The position numbers and the translations under genes were made by a program. A stretch of 64,000 bases of DNA. Source: Chloroflexota bacterium (GTDB taxonomy: Bacteria > Chloroflexota > Dehalococcoidia > Bin125). This document shows positions 35,672 to 45,032 of the stretch, in pieces; within the stretch, counting starts at the first letter, position 1; every line of letters starts with the position of its first letter. The notes beneath the pieces were generated by a model. It worked only from the letters and a program-made list of their open reading frames with translations. It ran no database searches and was not told the DNA's origin. The stretch covers positions 1 to 64,000 of the forward strand of contig JAPPJZ010000008.1 in assembly GCA_028874365.1 (NCBI GenBank). The letters are read 5' to 3'.

Positions 35672-36454
35672 GTGTTTCGACGCACCATTGGTCCGGGGTT
35701 GCTATGGGTGTGTGCGATCGCGGCGGCGCTGACCCTGGCCTGCGGCGATTCCGAGCCGCTTCCCGCGCCGACCGAGAACGGTGGAACTGAGCCACCCCCG
35801 CCGGTGGAGGCGGAGGATCCGCCGCCGGACGAGGAGCCCGATCCAGGCGGCGCCTACACACTAGAGGTACCGGTGGAAGATGTCGGCGAGCACCTGGAGG
35901 CGACCGAGTTCTGGGCGCCGGTACCGTCATGGCTCGAGGCTTCAGCGGACCCGGTCGTCGCGTCGTTGCCGGCTCGGGCTCGGGCGTCCACGGGGAAACT
36001 GTTCCAGCCCAGCGACGATAGTCCAACGAAGGAGGTCTTCTGGCTGCATGTGATCTCCGACAGAACCAGGCAGGACGCGATCGACTGGGTGAAGCACCTG
36101 GCGTCACAGGATCCTAGCCTGGCTCGTATTCTCACGCCGCGAAACCACGACGTATTCGGTGCGGCCTTTCGTCCGGCGCCGGTGGTGGGTGATGTGTCGG
36201 TGTGGATCGAGCTATTGCACGGACACGACAACGGATGCTGGCGCTCGGACCTGCTGGTGTTCGCACAGGATGGCCTCGTGATCCTGCTGGCGAACGGGAT
36301 TGAGATTACGCGCGAGATTGACAGTGCGGCTCAACAAGCTGCCCGCGGAGCAGCCTTATGCAGCGAACCGGAAGCGGTGGCTCCTCTGACCGACCTGAAC
36401 TCGATAGCGCGTGTCATCTCGGATCGTCTGTACTCGTTGTACTCGGACGACTAA
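35672..36454 (+). CDS. putative lipoprotein of the two-component operon
   Basis: 260 aa from GTG 35672. N-terminus FRRTIGPGLLWVCAIAAAL ends in a lipobox (LTLAC, Cys about 25), followed by a Pro/Glu-rich linker (PPPVEAEDPPPDEEPDPG) and an uncharacterised domain. The start was chosen because it follows the kinase stop and gives the lipobox; the frame is open upstream inside the kinase gene. Operon position suggests it may be the ligand-binding or inhibitory partner of the kinase's outer domain (inference). Confidence 0.8.
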   Translation: MFRRTIGPGLLWVCAIAAALTLACGDSEPLPAPTENGGTEPPPPVEAEDPPPDEEPDPGGAYTLEVPVEDVGEHLEATEFWAPVPSWLEASADPVVASLPARARASTGKLFQPSDDSPTKEVFWLHVISDRTRQDAIDWVKHLASQDPSLARILTPRNHDVFGAAFRPAPVVGDVSVWIELLHGHDNGCWRSDLLVFAQDGLVILLANGIEITREIDSAAQQAARGAALCSEPEAVAPLTDLNSIARVISDRLYSLYSDD

Positions 36455-36474
36455 GACGACCGGTGTACAGATCG

Positions 36475-36503
36475 TTAACCTGTAATGCCAGATTCGGTAG
36501 GCT
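36475..36503 (+). promoter_or_regulatory. promoter TTAACC-17-TAGGCT
   Basis: TTAACC (36475-36480), 17-bp spacer, TAGGCT (36498-36503), ending 15 nt before ATG 36519. One of the few boxes in this window with a plausible -35 at correct spacing. Confidence 0.55.
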
Positions 36504-36518
36504 GGCGCCTAGCAGCAG

Positions 36519-37556
36519 ATGTCAGCAGAGCAGGGACATGTTGTGGAGGTGAGCGGGGGCGTGCGTCGCGTCAAGAGCATTGAACGACGGGAAGCGATAC
36601 GTGCCGTGTGCTGGGCGGCCCTTGCCGTGGGTGTGGTCGCGATCATTCTGCGGCAGACCTTCGCGCTCGACCCGATCGTCTTCGCGCCGGTCAGTGGCGT
36701 CGCGGTGGTGGCTGCGTTTGTCCTGGCGCGCGGCTGGCGCGACTGGGGGATCCTGGTTGCGTACGTCGTGGCGATGGGATTCTTCATTCAGTTGCGCGAC
36801 GCGGCGGACGAGACCGGGCTGCGTACGTTGACTGACTACGTGCTTGACTGGGAACTGTGGATGTTCGCGGGGATTACGCCGTCGGCCTGGCTGCAGTCTC
36901 GGATCGGTGGAGCGGAGTCCGCCCCCGGATTGGCCGCGTACTTTTCGGCAATCGTGCACTGGACCTGGTTCGTGTTCCCGCATGCGGCCGTGATCGGTGC
37001 GTGGCTGTTCGTGCGACGCTTCGCCTGGCGTGTGACGATCATCGTTGCGTTGACCTTCTACCTCGGCCTGGTGCTGTACTTCACGGTTCCCACGGCTCCG
37101 CCGTGGATGGCGGCGCAGCAAGGGCTGCTGGAGGGCGTTGCACGCGGCATGAACAGCGTCGGGCCGGCGCTGCTGGGGGCCGACTTCTACGCCTGGGCCT
37201 TCGAGGCGATGGCGGAGCCGAACCCCACCGCAGCGATGCCTTCGCTGCACTTCGCCGCTTCGTTTGTCGTAGTCGGAGTCGGGATTGTGCTGCGCTCGCG
37301 AATGGTGATCGGCGCGGCGATCGCATACTCGATGGCGCTGACCTTCGCGCTCGTCTACCTCGGGGAGCACTACATCGCGGACATCCTGGCCGGGGGCGCT
37401 GTCGCGCTGATCGCGTTCGGTGCGGTCGAGGGCGGCCGAATCGCGCGGCTGCAACTTCAACTCCGGCAAGCGCAGCTGGACGCTCGACGCCAACGGGTCG
37501 CCAACTGGCTGCGCGAGGCGCTGCGATTGCCGCCGACCCGAATGCCAGCCCGCTAG
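36519..37556 (+). CDS. PAP2-superfamily membrane phosphatase / inositolphosphotransferase-like
   Basis: 345 aa with about six membrane segments. The C-terminal half carries PAP2 motifs: AMPSLHFAASFVVVG (motif 2, SxH) and YLGEHYIADILAG (motif 3). The N-terminal pattern resembles the inositol phosphorylceramide-synthase/PAP2-like branch, where the reaction is phospho-head-group transfer or lipid phosphate hydrolysis at the outer face. A later start (GTG about 36549 with GGAGG) is possible. The next gene is another lipid-associated membrane protein 30 bp downstream. Confidence 0.85.
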   Translation: MSAEQGHVVEVSGGVRRVKSIERREAIRAVCWAALAVGVVAIILRQTFALDPIVFAPVSGVAVVAAFVLARGWRDWGILVAYVVAMGFFIQLRDAADETGLRTLTDYVLDWELWMFAGITPSAWLQSRIGGAESAPGLAAYFSAIVHWTWFVFPHAAVIGAWLFVRRFAWRVTIIVALTFYLGLVLYFTVPTAPPWMAAQQGLLEGVARGMNSVGPALLGADFYAWAFEAMAEPNPTAAMPSLHFAASFVVVGVGIVLRSRMVIGAAIAYSMALTFALVYLGEHYIADILAGGAVALIAFGAVEGGRIARLQLQLRQAQLDARRQRVANWLREALRLPPTRMPAR

Positions 37557-37586
37557 CCTCCGCTCAAGTTCTGGCGGAGACGGGGG

Positions 37587-38642
37587 ATGTCGGTACGGAT
37601 TCCGAGCTGGGCAACAGGTTCGGCCGCGCGTTTGGCGCTGGGTCTGGGCGGCAGTTCCGCGTTTCTGTTGTTGTTTCTGCGCAACGCCGACTTTCATCAG
37701 GTCGGTCGCGCCTTTACCGAGGTTTCGGCCTGGTGGATAGGCCCTGCGCTGGTGGTCTACTTCGCGGGCATCGCGGCGCGCGCGTGGCGTTGGCACTGGC
37801 TGTTGCTGCACATCCAGAGCATCCCCTGGTGGCGGTTGTTCCCGATTGTGGCGATCGGGTTCGGTGTCAACAACGTGCTCCCGCTGCGAGCCGGTGAACT
37901 GGTCCGCGCGCACGTGCTCTACCAGCGCCACGACATCTCGCGGCTGTCGGGCCTGTCCAGCATCTTCATGACCCGCGTGTACGACGGCCTGATGCTGACC
38001 TTCTTCCTCGTGATCGGCGTGATTGCCAGCCTGGTCGGCTTCGGAGGCATGAATGACGCCGGCGATGAGCTGACGGCGGCGATGGCGTTCCTGGTGTTCG
38101 GGATCACGGGAGCGTTCCTGGTGTTCGGCTGGATTGCGCGTCGGCCGGTCGATGCCGAGCGGATTGTTGGTCGGATGCTCAGTCGTCTGCCCGGACAGTC
38201 CGACCGGGAGTGGACCTGGCTACCGCCGCTGATCACCGGGATGTCGGCGCAGGCCAATCGGCGGCAGGTGATCGGCGCGCTGATCGCCAGCCTGATCGCC
38301 TGGGCGCTTGAGGCGCTGATGTACTGGATGGTCGGTCAGGCGTTCAATCTTGGCCTGCCGTTTCCTGTCTATCTGCTGGTCGCGGCGGCCGCGAACCTGT
38401 TGATCACTGCTCCCTCTACTGCCGGAGGGGTCGGGCCGTTCGAGTGGGCGACCAAGGCGACGCTCCTGATCTGGTTGCCGACGCTGGGCATGTTGGGCGC
38501 GCAGGACGCGGAGTCGACCGCCGTGGCGTTCGCGGCAGTTCTGCACGGGCTGGTGATCATCCCGATTTCGCTGGTTGGCCTGATCTTCCTGTGGATCTTC
38601 CAGGTCGCTCCGCAGCGCCGACTGTTGCGAGCCGGGTCCTAG
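37587..38642 (+). CDS. UPF0104 / LPG-synthase-TM-type integral membrane protein
   Basis: 351 aa with about eight membrane helices. FGVNNVLPLRAGELVRAHVLYQRHDIS followed by FMTRVYDGLMLTFFL and TAPSTAGGVGPFEWATKATLL match the lysylphosphatidylglycerol-synthase transmembrane/AglD-like family, thought to be lipid flippase-like proteins. No soluble aminoacyltransferase domain is attached. ATG 37587 follows GGGGGA. Forms a probable unit with the PAP2 gene, both plausibly in lipid or glycolipid handling. TAGCCT overlapping the previous stop (37554-37559) could be its own -10. Confidence 0.85.
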   Translation: MSVRIPSWATGSAARLALGLGGSSAFLLLFLRNADFHQVGRAFTEVSAWWIGPALVVYFAGIAARAWRWHWLLLHIQSIPWWRLFPIVAIGFGVNNVLPLRAGELVRAHVLYQRHDISRLSGLSSIFMTRVYDGLMLTFFLVIGVIASLVGFGGMNDAGDELTAAMAFLVFGITGAFLVFGWIARRPVDAERIVGRMLSRLPGQSDREWTWLPPLITGMSAQANRRQVIGALIASLIAWALEALMYWMVGQAFNLGLPFPVYLLVAAAANLLITAPSTAGGVGPFEWATKATLLIWLPTLGMLGAQDAESTAVAFAAVLHGLVIIPISLVGLIFLWIFQVAPQRRLLRAGS

Positions 38643-38681
38643 CCTGACGGTGTTGCCGTTTGCGAGTGAAGGGACGTCGCG

Positions 38682-39887
38682 ATGACGACGCTTGATGGTC
38701 CGCTGGACGGAATTCGGGTGGTCGATCTGTCTGCGCTGGCGCCGGGTCCGTACTGCTCGATGTTGCTGGCCGACATGGGCGCCGAGGTGATCCTGGTCGA
38801 GCAGGCCGGACGGCCGCGCGGCCGCCGAGATGTCGCGCGCGATCCGAACGAGGAACGGCGGCGCTACTCGTCCTACGCGCTGGGACGGGGCAAGCGATCG
38901 ATCGGTCTCAACTTGAAGAGCGACGAGGCTCGGGAAATCTTCTACCGGTTGTCGGACAACGCAGACGTGGTCCTGGAGGGCTTCCGACCGGGTGTCGTCA
39001 AGCGGCTGGGGGTTGATTGGGAGACGCTGTCGGCCCGCAATCCGGGGCTGGTCTACTGCTCGCTGTCTGGTTTTGGGCAGACCGGTCCATATGCGGCCCA
39101 CGTGGGACACGACATCAACTACATCGCGACGGCCGGCGCGCTGGGCATGATTGGCGACTACGCGACGGGCGGTCGACCGGCGATTCCGGTCAATATCATT
39201 GCCGACTTCGCCGGCGGCGGGCTGATGGCTGCGTTCGCGATCGTCTGCGCGCTGCAGGCCCGCGAGCGCAGCGGCGAGGGACAGTACATCGACCTCGGCA
39301 TGTCGGACGGCGCGATGTCGCTGATCACGTCGGCGTTGGCCGGCTATGAAGGCGCAGGCGCCGACATGCGACCGGCGCAGCATGTGCTCAACGGGGGTGA
39401 ACCGCATTACCAGGTCTACGAGACGTCGGACGGGCGCTGGTTCTCGGTTGGTTCGATGGAGCCGTACTTCTACGCGAATCTCTGCCGGGCGTTGGAGTTG
39501 GAGCAGTACATCGATGACCAGGGCACATCGGACGCACAACGACGGGAGGAGATTCGGACCGCGTTTGCAAGCGCCTTCAAGACCCGCTCGGCTGAAGAGT
39601 GGCACCAGGTGCTGAATGACGTGGACGTGTGCGCCAAGCCGGTATTGACCCTTGAGGAAGCCCTGCAGGACGAGCACAACGTCGCCCGGGGGATGGTCGT
39701 CGATGTGCCGACGCCGGACGGTGGCACGATGCGACAGGCGGGTGTCGCGCCGAAGCTGTCGGCGACGCCCGGTCGCGTGCGAGCCGGGGCGCCTTCGCGG
39801 GGTCAGGACACCGAGGAGCTGTTGTCGGCGATGGGGTTCGATGCGGATGGGGTGGCCGCGTTGCGTGAGCGTGAAATCGTCGCCTGA
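38682..39887 (+). CDS. CaiB/BaiF-family protein, alpha-methylacyl-CoA-racemase-like
   Basis: 401 aa class III CoA-transferase fold. The two residues that serve as acid/base in alpha-methylacyl-CoA racemase are present in matching contexts: H143 in VGHDINYIA and D175 in NIIADFAGGG. I therefore favour a 2-methylacyl-CoA racemase/epimerase over a formyl-CoA-type transferase, though family members are often misassigned. Racemisation would let branched acyl-CoAs enter beta-oxidation. ATG 38682; TAGCCT 38640-38645, overlapping the previous stop, may be its -10. Confidence 0.85.
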   Translation: MTTLDGPLDGIRVVDLSALAPGPYCSMLLADMGAEVILVEQAGRPRGRRDVARDPNEERRRYSSYALGRGKRSIGLNLKSDEAREIFYRLSDNADVVLEGFRPGVVKRLGVDWETLSARNPGLVYCSLSGFGQTGPYAAHVGHDINYIATAGALGMIGDYATGGRPAIPVNIIADFAGGGLMAAFAIVCALQARERSGEGQYIDLGMSDGAMSLITSALAGYEGAGADMRPAQHVLNGGEPHYQVYETSDGRWFSVGSMEPYFYANLCRALELEQYIDDQGTSDAQRREEIRTAFASAFKTRSAEEWHQVLNDVDVCAKPVLTLEEALQDEHNVARGMVVDVPTPDGGTMRQAGVAPKLSATPGRVRAGAPSRGQDTEELLSAMGFDADGVAALREREIVA

Positions 39888-39899
39888 ATGATCGGGAGG

Positions 39900-41177
39900 C
39901 TAGGACAGCGCCACGTCCTCGTGGTTGCGGCGCCAGCCGATCCAGGAGAAGCCGCCTGCGACGACGAGCAGCCCGAAGGCGAATCCAAAGCCGGCGCGGA
40001 ACTCGAAGGCGTCCACCAATACCGACGAGGCGCCGAGCACGATGATGAACATCAATGCGGTGCAGACCGAAAGGATGGAGAGCACCGTCGCGCGCTGATC
40101 TGAGGGGATGCGCCGGTTGATGTAGCCACCGACCAGCGGTTCGGCAGCGGCCATGGCGGCGGCGAGTAGGGCGAGCGACGCGACCAGGGCCAGGTGATCG
40201 GCCGCGAGCAGGGGGATGAAGACGAGGATTCCGATGACCATCACAGTAGGGAGCGCTCGGCGCTCACCGAGGCGTACGGCTATCGGCGAGGCGATCAGCG
40301 CGCCGAGCATGAGACCGAGGAACGACGGCAAAATGAGCGCAGAATAGGCCAGGCCATCGGCGAGGGTTTGGGCAGGATCCACGCCGTGCGAGCGAATGAA
40401 TGGCTGGATGAAGAAGTCGGGCAGCTCCAGCGTGGCGAGCAATACGCCTCCGAAGAGGATGGCCCAGATCACGGGGCGCGTTCCGAGGGCAATCCGCACC
40501 CCTTGCCGAATCTCGCTGAACACAGCGGTCCCCGAGTGTGCGGACGCCGACTGGTCGCCGGCATGGTCGATGTCTGATTCGCGGCGAGGCGGTTCGCGCA
40601 GCGCGAGGACGATCAGGCCGGCGAGCCCCATGCCGGCGGCGCTGATGACCATGACCGTGCGAAAGTCCAGGACCGAGACCAGTGGCCCGGCGAAGATTGT
40701 GGCTGCGAGAAGCGATGCTGTGGCGACAGCGCTGGCGCGGCCTGCGTGGTGCTCGTAGTCGTCGGTGCGCCTGAGTTGTCGGAGAGTGTCGAAGAGCATT
40801 GCTTGATCGGAGCCGGACATGAGCGTGCGCGTGATGGCCATGGACATGTGACCGATGATCAGGGCGGGGAAGTTGAGCGTGGCGAAGAGCACGGTCGCGC
40901 CGGCGAATCCGAGCGCGCCAAGGGCCAGGGAGATTCGTCGCCCGAAGCGATCGGCGATCGCCCCCGTCGGTATCTCGGCGAGAATGGTGGCGATGCCGAA
41001 GAGTACCTCCATCAGTCCGATCTGAACGTATGAGAGGCCGTGCTGGGACTGCAGGAAGATGAACCAGATCGGCAACCAGAAGTGGAAGCCGCGGACGAAC
41101 TGGAAGAGGTAGTAGAGCGGGATGTTGCGGGTGTAGCCGCCAGCGGACGCCGAGTCGGACGGCGTCGTTCCGCTCAT
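39900..41177 (-). CDS. MFS transporter (tandem copy 3)
   Basis: 425 aa, twelve predicted membrane segments. RNIPLYYLFQFVRGFHFWLPIWFIFLQ start, the MFS motif A-like GAIADRFGRRISLALG between TM2 and TM3, and an R-rich central loop (REPPRRESD). Similar along its length to the two genes upstream; shorter C-terminal tail. It overlaps the preceding gene by ATGA (41174-41177), indicating translational coupling. Direction and substrate of transport are unknown. Confidence 0.9.
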   Translation of the reverse strand: MSGTTPSDSASAGGYTRNIPLYYLFQFVRGFHFWLPIWFIFLQSQHGLSYVQIGLMEVLFGIATILAEIPTGAIADRFGRRISLALGALGFAGATVLFATLNFPALIIGHMSMAITRTLMSGSDQAMLFDTLRQLRRTDDYEHHAGRASAVATASLLAATIFAGPLVSVLDFRTVMVISAAGMGLAGLIVLALREPPRRESDIDHAGDQSASAHSGTAVFSEIRQGVRIALGTRPVIWAILFGGVLLATLELPDFFIQPFIRSHGVDPAQTLADGLAYSALILPSFLGLMLGALIASPIAVRLGERRALPTVMVIGILVFIPLLAADHLALVASLALLAAAMAAAEPLVGGYINRRIPSDQRATVLSILSVCTALMFIIVLGASSVLVDAFEFRAGFGFAFGLLVVAGGFSWIGWRRNHEDVALS

Positions 41178-42610
41178 GAGCGATCTTGCTGCGTGAGCAC
41201 TGGTTCGGGCGCTGGCGTGCCGGAGTCGCCGTTGGCGTAGACGCCGTTGGTGTGCACGCCGATCGTCGTTCCGTCGGGGGTGAGTGCGATCGCCTGCGGC
41301 GCGTGTCGCAGACTGATGCGACGCAGGGCATCGGTCTGCTCACGACGATGCGATCGGCGCCAGAATATGAGGAAGACGACGCCGAGCGAGAGCACGACGG
41401 CGATCGAGAGGGCGTAAGCGAAGCGGAAGTCGATGACATCGGCCGATGCCGAGATCAGCGGCACGATAACCGCCATCTGCGCGGCCATCATCAACTCCAA
41501 GATGGAGAGCACGGTGGCGCGCTGATCGGAGCGAATGCGGCGGTTGATGTACCCAGTCGCGATGGGTCGAATGGCGGCGTGAATGCCGCCGAGGATCGCG
41601 ATCGGCGCGATGATGCTGATGTGATCGAAAATCAACAACGGGACGAACAGGAACGCCCCACCGAACATGAGCAGGGGGATCGCCCGACGTTCGCCGACGC
41701 GGGCTACGAAGGGCGCTGCGAGCAGCGAACCGACCGACATGGCGGCGAAGCCCGGCACGATCAGCGCGCTCCAGGTGGCGCCGTCGAGCAGGCTGCCGGA
41801 CGGGCTCAGTCCGTGGCTGCGGAGAAACGGCTGGACAAAGAAGTTGGGCATCTCGTAGGCAACGGTGACGATGCCTGCCAGCAGGATGATCCAGAGGATC
41901 GGCCGCTGGCGCATGACGATGCGGAAGCCCTCGAAGACGTTGCTGATCACTCCCTGCGGCGATCGATCGTCGGCAGCGGCATCGGCGGCGGAGATCGGCG
42001 CGGCGTGCAGGCCGTCCGCGCCAAACTCGGCTTCCGAGCGCGGGGGCTCGCGCAACAACAGCGCAACGAAACCTGCGGCCGCCATCGTGCCGGCGCCGAT
42101 GAGGAAGACGATCTCGAGGCCCCAGAGTCCCGCCATCGGTCCGCCGAACAGCGCCGCGCCGAGCAGCGCGCCGGTCATCAATGCCTCGGAGCGTCCCATG
42201 TGCTTCTCGTACTCGCGCGTGCGACCGAGGACGCGCAGGCTGTCGAACAAGAGGGCGTGCCCGGAGCCCGAGTAGAGCGTCATCGAGATCGCCATGATCA
42301 CGTAGCTGATCGCGAGTCCGACGAAGCCGTCGGCGAGCACGAAGAAGATCGTCCCGCCGGTAAAGAGGAATCCACCTAGTGCAAGCGAGGTGCGCCGCCC
42401 CCAACGGTCGGCGACCGCTCCGGTTGGCACCTCGAAGAGCATCATGCAGACCCAGAAGACGGCTTCCATCAGCCCAACCTGGGTGAGTGACAGACCCCGC
42501 TCGTCCTGGAGGAAGATGATCCAGATGGGCACCCAGATCAGGAATCCAGTGGCGAACTGGAACAGGTAGTAGATCGGGATGTTGCGCGCGTAGCGTTCAG
42601 GTCGGTGCAT
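41174..42610 (-). CDS. MFS transporter (tandem copy 2)
   Basis: 478 aa, twelve membrane segments, same signature as its neighbours: RNIPIYYLFQFATGFLIWVPIW, GAVADRWGRRTSLALGG, REPPRSEAEF central loop, GYINRRIRSDQRATVLSI in the second half. A ~50-residue hydrophilic C-terminal tail is not present in copy 3. ATG 42610; TAGGAT on the minus strand at 42665-42670 is a possible -10. The conserved GYINRRI(R/P/S)SDQRATVLSI stretch is shared by all three copies. Confidence 0.9.
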   Translation of the reverse strand: MHRPERYARNIPIYYLFQFATGFLIWVPIWIIFLQDERGLSLTQVGLMEAVFWVCMMLFEVPTGAVADRWGRRTSLALGGFLFTGGTIFFVLADGFVGLAISYVIMAISMTLYSGSGHALLFDSLRVLGRTREYEKHMGRSEALMTGALLGAALFGGPMAGLWGLEIVFLIGAGTMAAAGFVALLLREPPRSEAEFGADGLHAAPISAADAAADDRSPQGVISNVFEGFRIVMRQRPILWIILLAGIVTVAYEMPNFFVQPFLRSHGLSPSGSLLDGATWSALIVPGFAAMSVGSLLAAPFVARVGERRAIPLLMFGGAFLFVPLLIFDHISIIAPIAILGGIHAAIRPIATGYINRRIRSDQRATVLSILELMMAAQMAVIVPLISASADVIDFRFAYALSIAVVLSLGVVFLIFWRRSHRREQTDALRRISLRHAPQAIALTPDGTTIGVHTNGVYANGDSGTPAPEPVLTQQDRS

Positions 42611-42699
42611 GAAACCTGGCGTCGGACGAAGGTCGGGTAGGCGGCGAGACCGACAACGCAGTCAATCCTACGAAACCACGGTGAAGGACGGTTCGCCGA

Positions 42700-44145
42700 T
42701 TAATCGAGGTTCTGCACATTGGGGTACAGAGGCGAGCTCTCGCCAGTGCGCCCGTTGGGACTTGCCTGGGGAGGCCGCTGCGGCGCTTGCGGTTTGGCCA
42801 CGGAGATCGACCAGCGGCGAATGCGCTCGGTCTGGTCGCGCCGATGGGCGAGATGCCAGAGCAGCCAGAGGCCAGTGCCCAGGATCACCGCCGCCAGTAA
42901 GCAAATGCCGAATGCGACCGGGAACGAGATGAGATCGGCGGCCGGCAAGATGACCACGACGGCGACACTCATGGCAATGCCGTGGGCCAGCGAGAAGATG
43001 GAGAGCACGGTGGCGCGCTGGTCGGAGCTGATCCTTCGGTTGATGTACCCGTTGGTGATCGGCCTGATCGCGGCCTGGGCGATGCTGACCATGAAGATTG
43101 CGCCCAGGAGTCCGAGGTGATTCCAGATCGCGAGGGGGATCAGGAAGACCGCGCCGTAGACGAGGATGGCCGGGAACGAGCGGCGCTCGCCGAGTCGGCC
43201 GATCAGTCGGGCGGCGATGAGCATGCCCAGCACCGTTCCGATCTGTCCGGGAATCAGCAGGGCGGACCAGACAAATCCGTCGACAGCGCCAGCCAACGGG
43301 TTGAGGCCGTGCTGAGCGACGTAGGGCTGGGCCATGAAGTGCGGCAGACCGAACAGGGTCATGGTGATTGCGGCAAACGGGATCAGGTAGCGAATGGGGC
43401 GATTGCGCCAGACGATTCCGAAGCCCTTGGTCATTTCCTGGAAAATCGGCACGCCGCTGGCCTCATGCTGGGCGATGTCGGAGGCGGTATGGCGGACACT
43501 GGCCGGCGCGGCGTTCAGGGGATCGACGGGGAAGTCGGACTCGCGGCGGGGCGGCTCGCGCAGGAGCATGGCGGCAACAGCGGATCCGAGGAAGACGGCG
43601 GACGAGATCAGGATCGTCGCGGTGTAGCCCAGGAGGTAGGCCGCCGGTCCGCCGACGGCGGTGGCGAGCACCATGGCGGCGAAGAACAGGCCGTGCGATC
43701 GGCCGGCGTGATGCTCGTATTCGCGCGTCCGACCGAGGACACGGAGGGTGTCGAAGAGCAACGCGTCGCCGGCGCCCGAGTAGAGCGTCATGCCGATGCC
43801 CATGACCAGGTAGGAGCCGAGCAAGAGGGGGAATCCGTCGGCGATGGCGAAGATTACCGTGGAGAGGGCAAACATGATCGCGCCGAGCGCGAGCGAGATT
43901 CGGCGTCCGAAGCGATCGGCGATCGCGCCGGTCGGCACTTCGGCGATGATCACGGTGAGCCAGAAGAATGACTCGATCACGCCGACCTCGGTCAGCGAGA
44001 GTCCGCGCCCGTCGATGAGGTAGATGATCCAGACCGGCAGGAAGATCATGAAGCCGGTCGAGGCCATGAACAGGTAGTAGACCCGGATGTTGCGGCGGTA
44101 CGGGTGCGGGTCGAGCGCGGTCGCCGTGCGGAGAAGTTCGGACAT
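42700..44145 (-). CDS. MFS transporter (tandem copy 1)
   Basis: 481 aa from ATG 44145 (an in-frame TTG at 44154 sits on the promoter). Twelve membrane segments; RNIRVYYLFMASTGFMIFLPVWIIYL, GAIADRFGRRISLALGA, REPPRRESDF and GYINRRISSDQRATVLSI as in the other two. First of the three tandem paralogues. TACCTT on the minus strand (44154-44159) ends eight nt before the ATG, and no Shine-Dalgarno is present, so it may be leaderless. Likely drug, sugar or small-metabolite export/import; not resolvable. Confidence 0.9.
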   Translation of the reverse strand: MSELLRTATALDPHPYRRNIRVYYLFMASTGFMIFLPVWIIYLIDGRGLSLTEVGVIESFFWLTVIIAEVPTGAIADRFGRRISLALGAIMFALSTVIFAIADGFPLLLGSYLVMGIGMTLYSGAGDALLFDTLRVLGRTREYEHHAGRSHGLFFAAMVLATAVGGPAAYLLGYTATILISSAVFLGSAVAAMLLREPPRRESDFPVDPLNAAPASVRHTASDIAQHEASGVPIFQEMTKGFGIVWRNRPIRYLIPFAAITMTLFGLPHFMAQPYVAQHGLNPLAGAVDGFVWSALLIPGQIGTVLGMLIAARLIGRLGERRSFPAILVYGAVFLIPLAIWNHLGLLGAIFMVSIAQAAIRPITNGYINRRISSDQRATVLSIFSLAHGIAMSVAVVVILPAADLISFPVAFGICLLAAVILGTGLWLLWHLAHRRDQTERIRRWSISVAKPQAPQRPPQASPNGRTGESSPLYPNVQNLD

Positions 44146-44153
44146 GCGAAGCA

Positions 44154-44159
44154 AAGGTA
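44154..44159 (-). promoter_or_regulatory. -10 box TACCTT of the MFS cluster
   Basis: Minus-strand TACCTT followed by eight nt and ATG 44145, same arrangement as other leaderless candidates here. Confidence 0.4.
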
Positions 44160-44195
44160 GGGTTGATGACCCCCGTTGTCAGCGTCCTGGGTGAC

Positions 44196-44915
44196 TCAGC
44201 CCAGTGGTCTGCGTCGAATCTGGTTCCAGGAACGGGGAAAGCGATCGTCGGTGGCACGGAGCTTGGTCGCGACGACGAGATCGTGGGGCGGATCGAGCAT
44301 CGTGAGAGCGGCGCCAAGCTCTGTCGCAGCGGTACTGAGTTCTTCGAGCGCTGGCTCACCGATCTCACCGGTCCACAGCACGGCGATTCCACCGATATGC
44401 AGGAATGGAATCAGCAGCTCCATCGCGATCGGCGGCGCCGCCGTCGCCCGCGTAACGGCCAGCGCGAAGTGGTCTCGCAGTTCAGTGCGCGCCGCCTGCT
44501 CGGCCCGCTGCCTGAGGACCTCGATATGGACATCCTCCAGGCGAGCAACCGTCGACGCGAGGAATGCCGCTGCGCCTGAACGTGAGTCGAGCAACGTGGC
44601 CGGGCGTTGCGGCTCGCAAAGAGCAAACGGCAGGCCCGGGGCTCCGTTGCCGCTGCCGACATCGATCATCGGGCCGTGAGGTACGGGAAGGTCGGCGTGG
44701 ATCAATCGGTGACGACCCACTAACGGTTCGATTATGTGCTTGGCGATAGCGGCCTGTGGAGTGCGAACGGATGTCAGGTTGCGGGGCTGGTCGAGCAGCG
44801 CATCGAGCCAGAGGGCGAGTGGTCGGGCGATCGACGGGTTGAGATTCGCTACATAACCCAGCCCGGCCTGCTCCAGCTCGCGGGCAATTCGTTCGGGGTC
44901 TATCAGGTCTGACAT
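44196..44915 (-). CDS. rsmG: 16S rRNA (guanine-N7) methyltransferase RsmG
   Basis: 239 aa. SAM-binding loop MIDVGSGNGAPGLPFAL, the N-terminal NLTSVRTPQAAIAKHIIEPL and the basic C-terminus FPRSWNQIRRRPLG are RsmG hallmarks; it methylates N7 of G527 (E. coli numbering) in 16S rRNA. ATG 44915 (MSDLIDPERI) is preferred over the in-frame codon at 44966. TATCCT on the minus strand about 13 nt upstream is a likely -10. No gidA/parAB neighbours are present, unlike many genomes where rsmG lies in the replication-origin cluster. Confidence 0.9.
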   Translation of the reverse strand: MSDLIDPERIARELEQAGLGYVANLNPSIARPLALWLDALLDQPRNLTSVRTPQAAIAKHIIEPLVGRHRLIHADLPVPHGPMIDVGSGNGAPGLPFALCEPQRPATLLDSRSGAAAFLASTVARLEDVHIEVLRQRAEQAARTELRDHFALAVTRATAAPPIAMELLIPFLHIGGIAVLWTGEIGEPALEELSTAATELGAALTMLDPPHDLVVATKLRATDDRFPRSWNQIRRRPLG

Positions 44916-45032
44916 CAGCAGGAGGGTTAGGATAGGGGTGTTGGAGCTGAGCGACGCTCTGCTCATCCCGCGTGTCAGGCGTGGGAGGCAACTGGCACGA
45001 CTCGATCGCCGTTCGAGTGTTGGAGATGACGC

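Noticed and set aside
36522-37931. 469-codon minus-strand open frame
   Set aside because: Antisense to the PAP2 and UPF0104 membrane proteins; no recognisable motif.
38220-39677. 485-codon minus-strand open frame
   Set aside because: Antisense to the CaiB/BaiF gene, which carries conserved catalytic residues.
41186-42379. 397-codon plus-strand open frame
   Set aside because: Antisense to an MFS transporter with clear membrane segments.
44196-44915. Replication origin next to rsmG
   Set aside because: No parA/parB, mnmG or dnaA and no DnaA-box cluster nearby.
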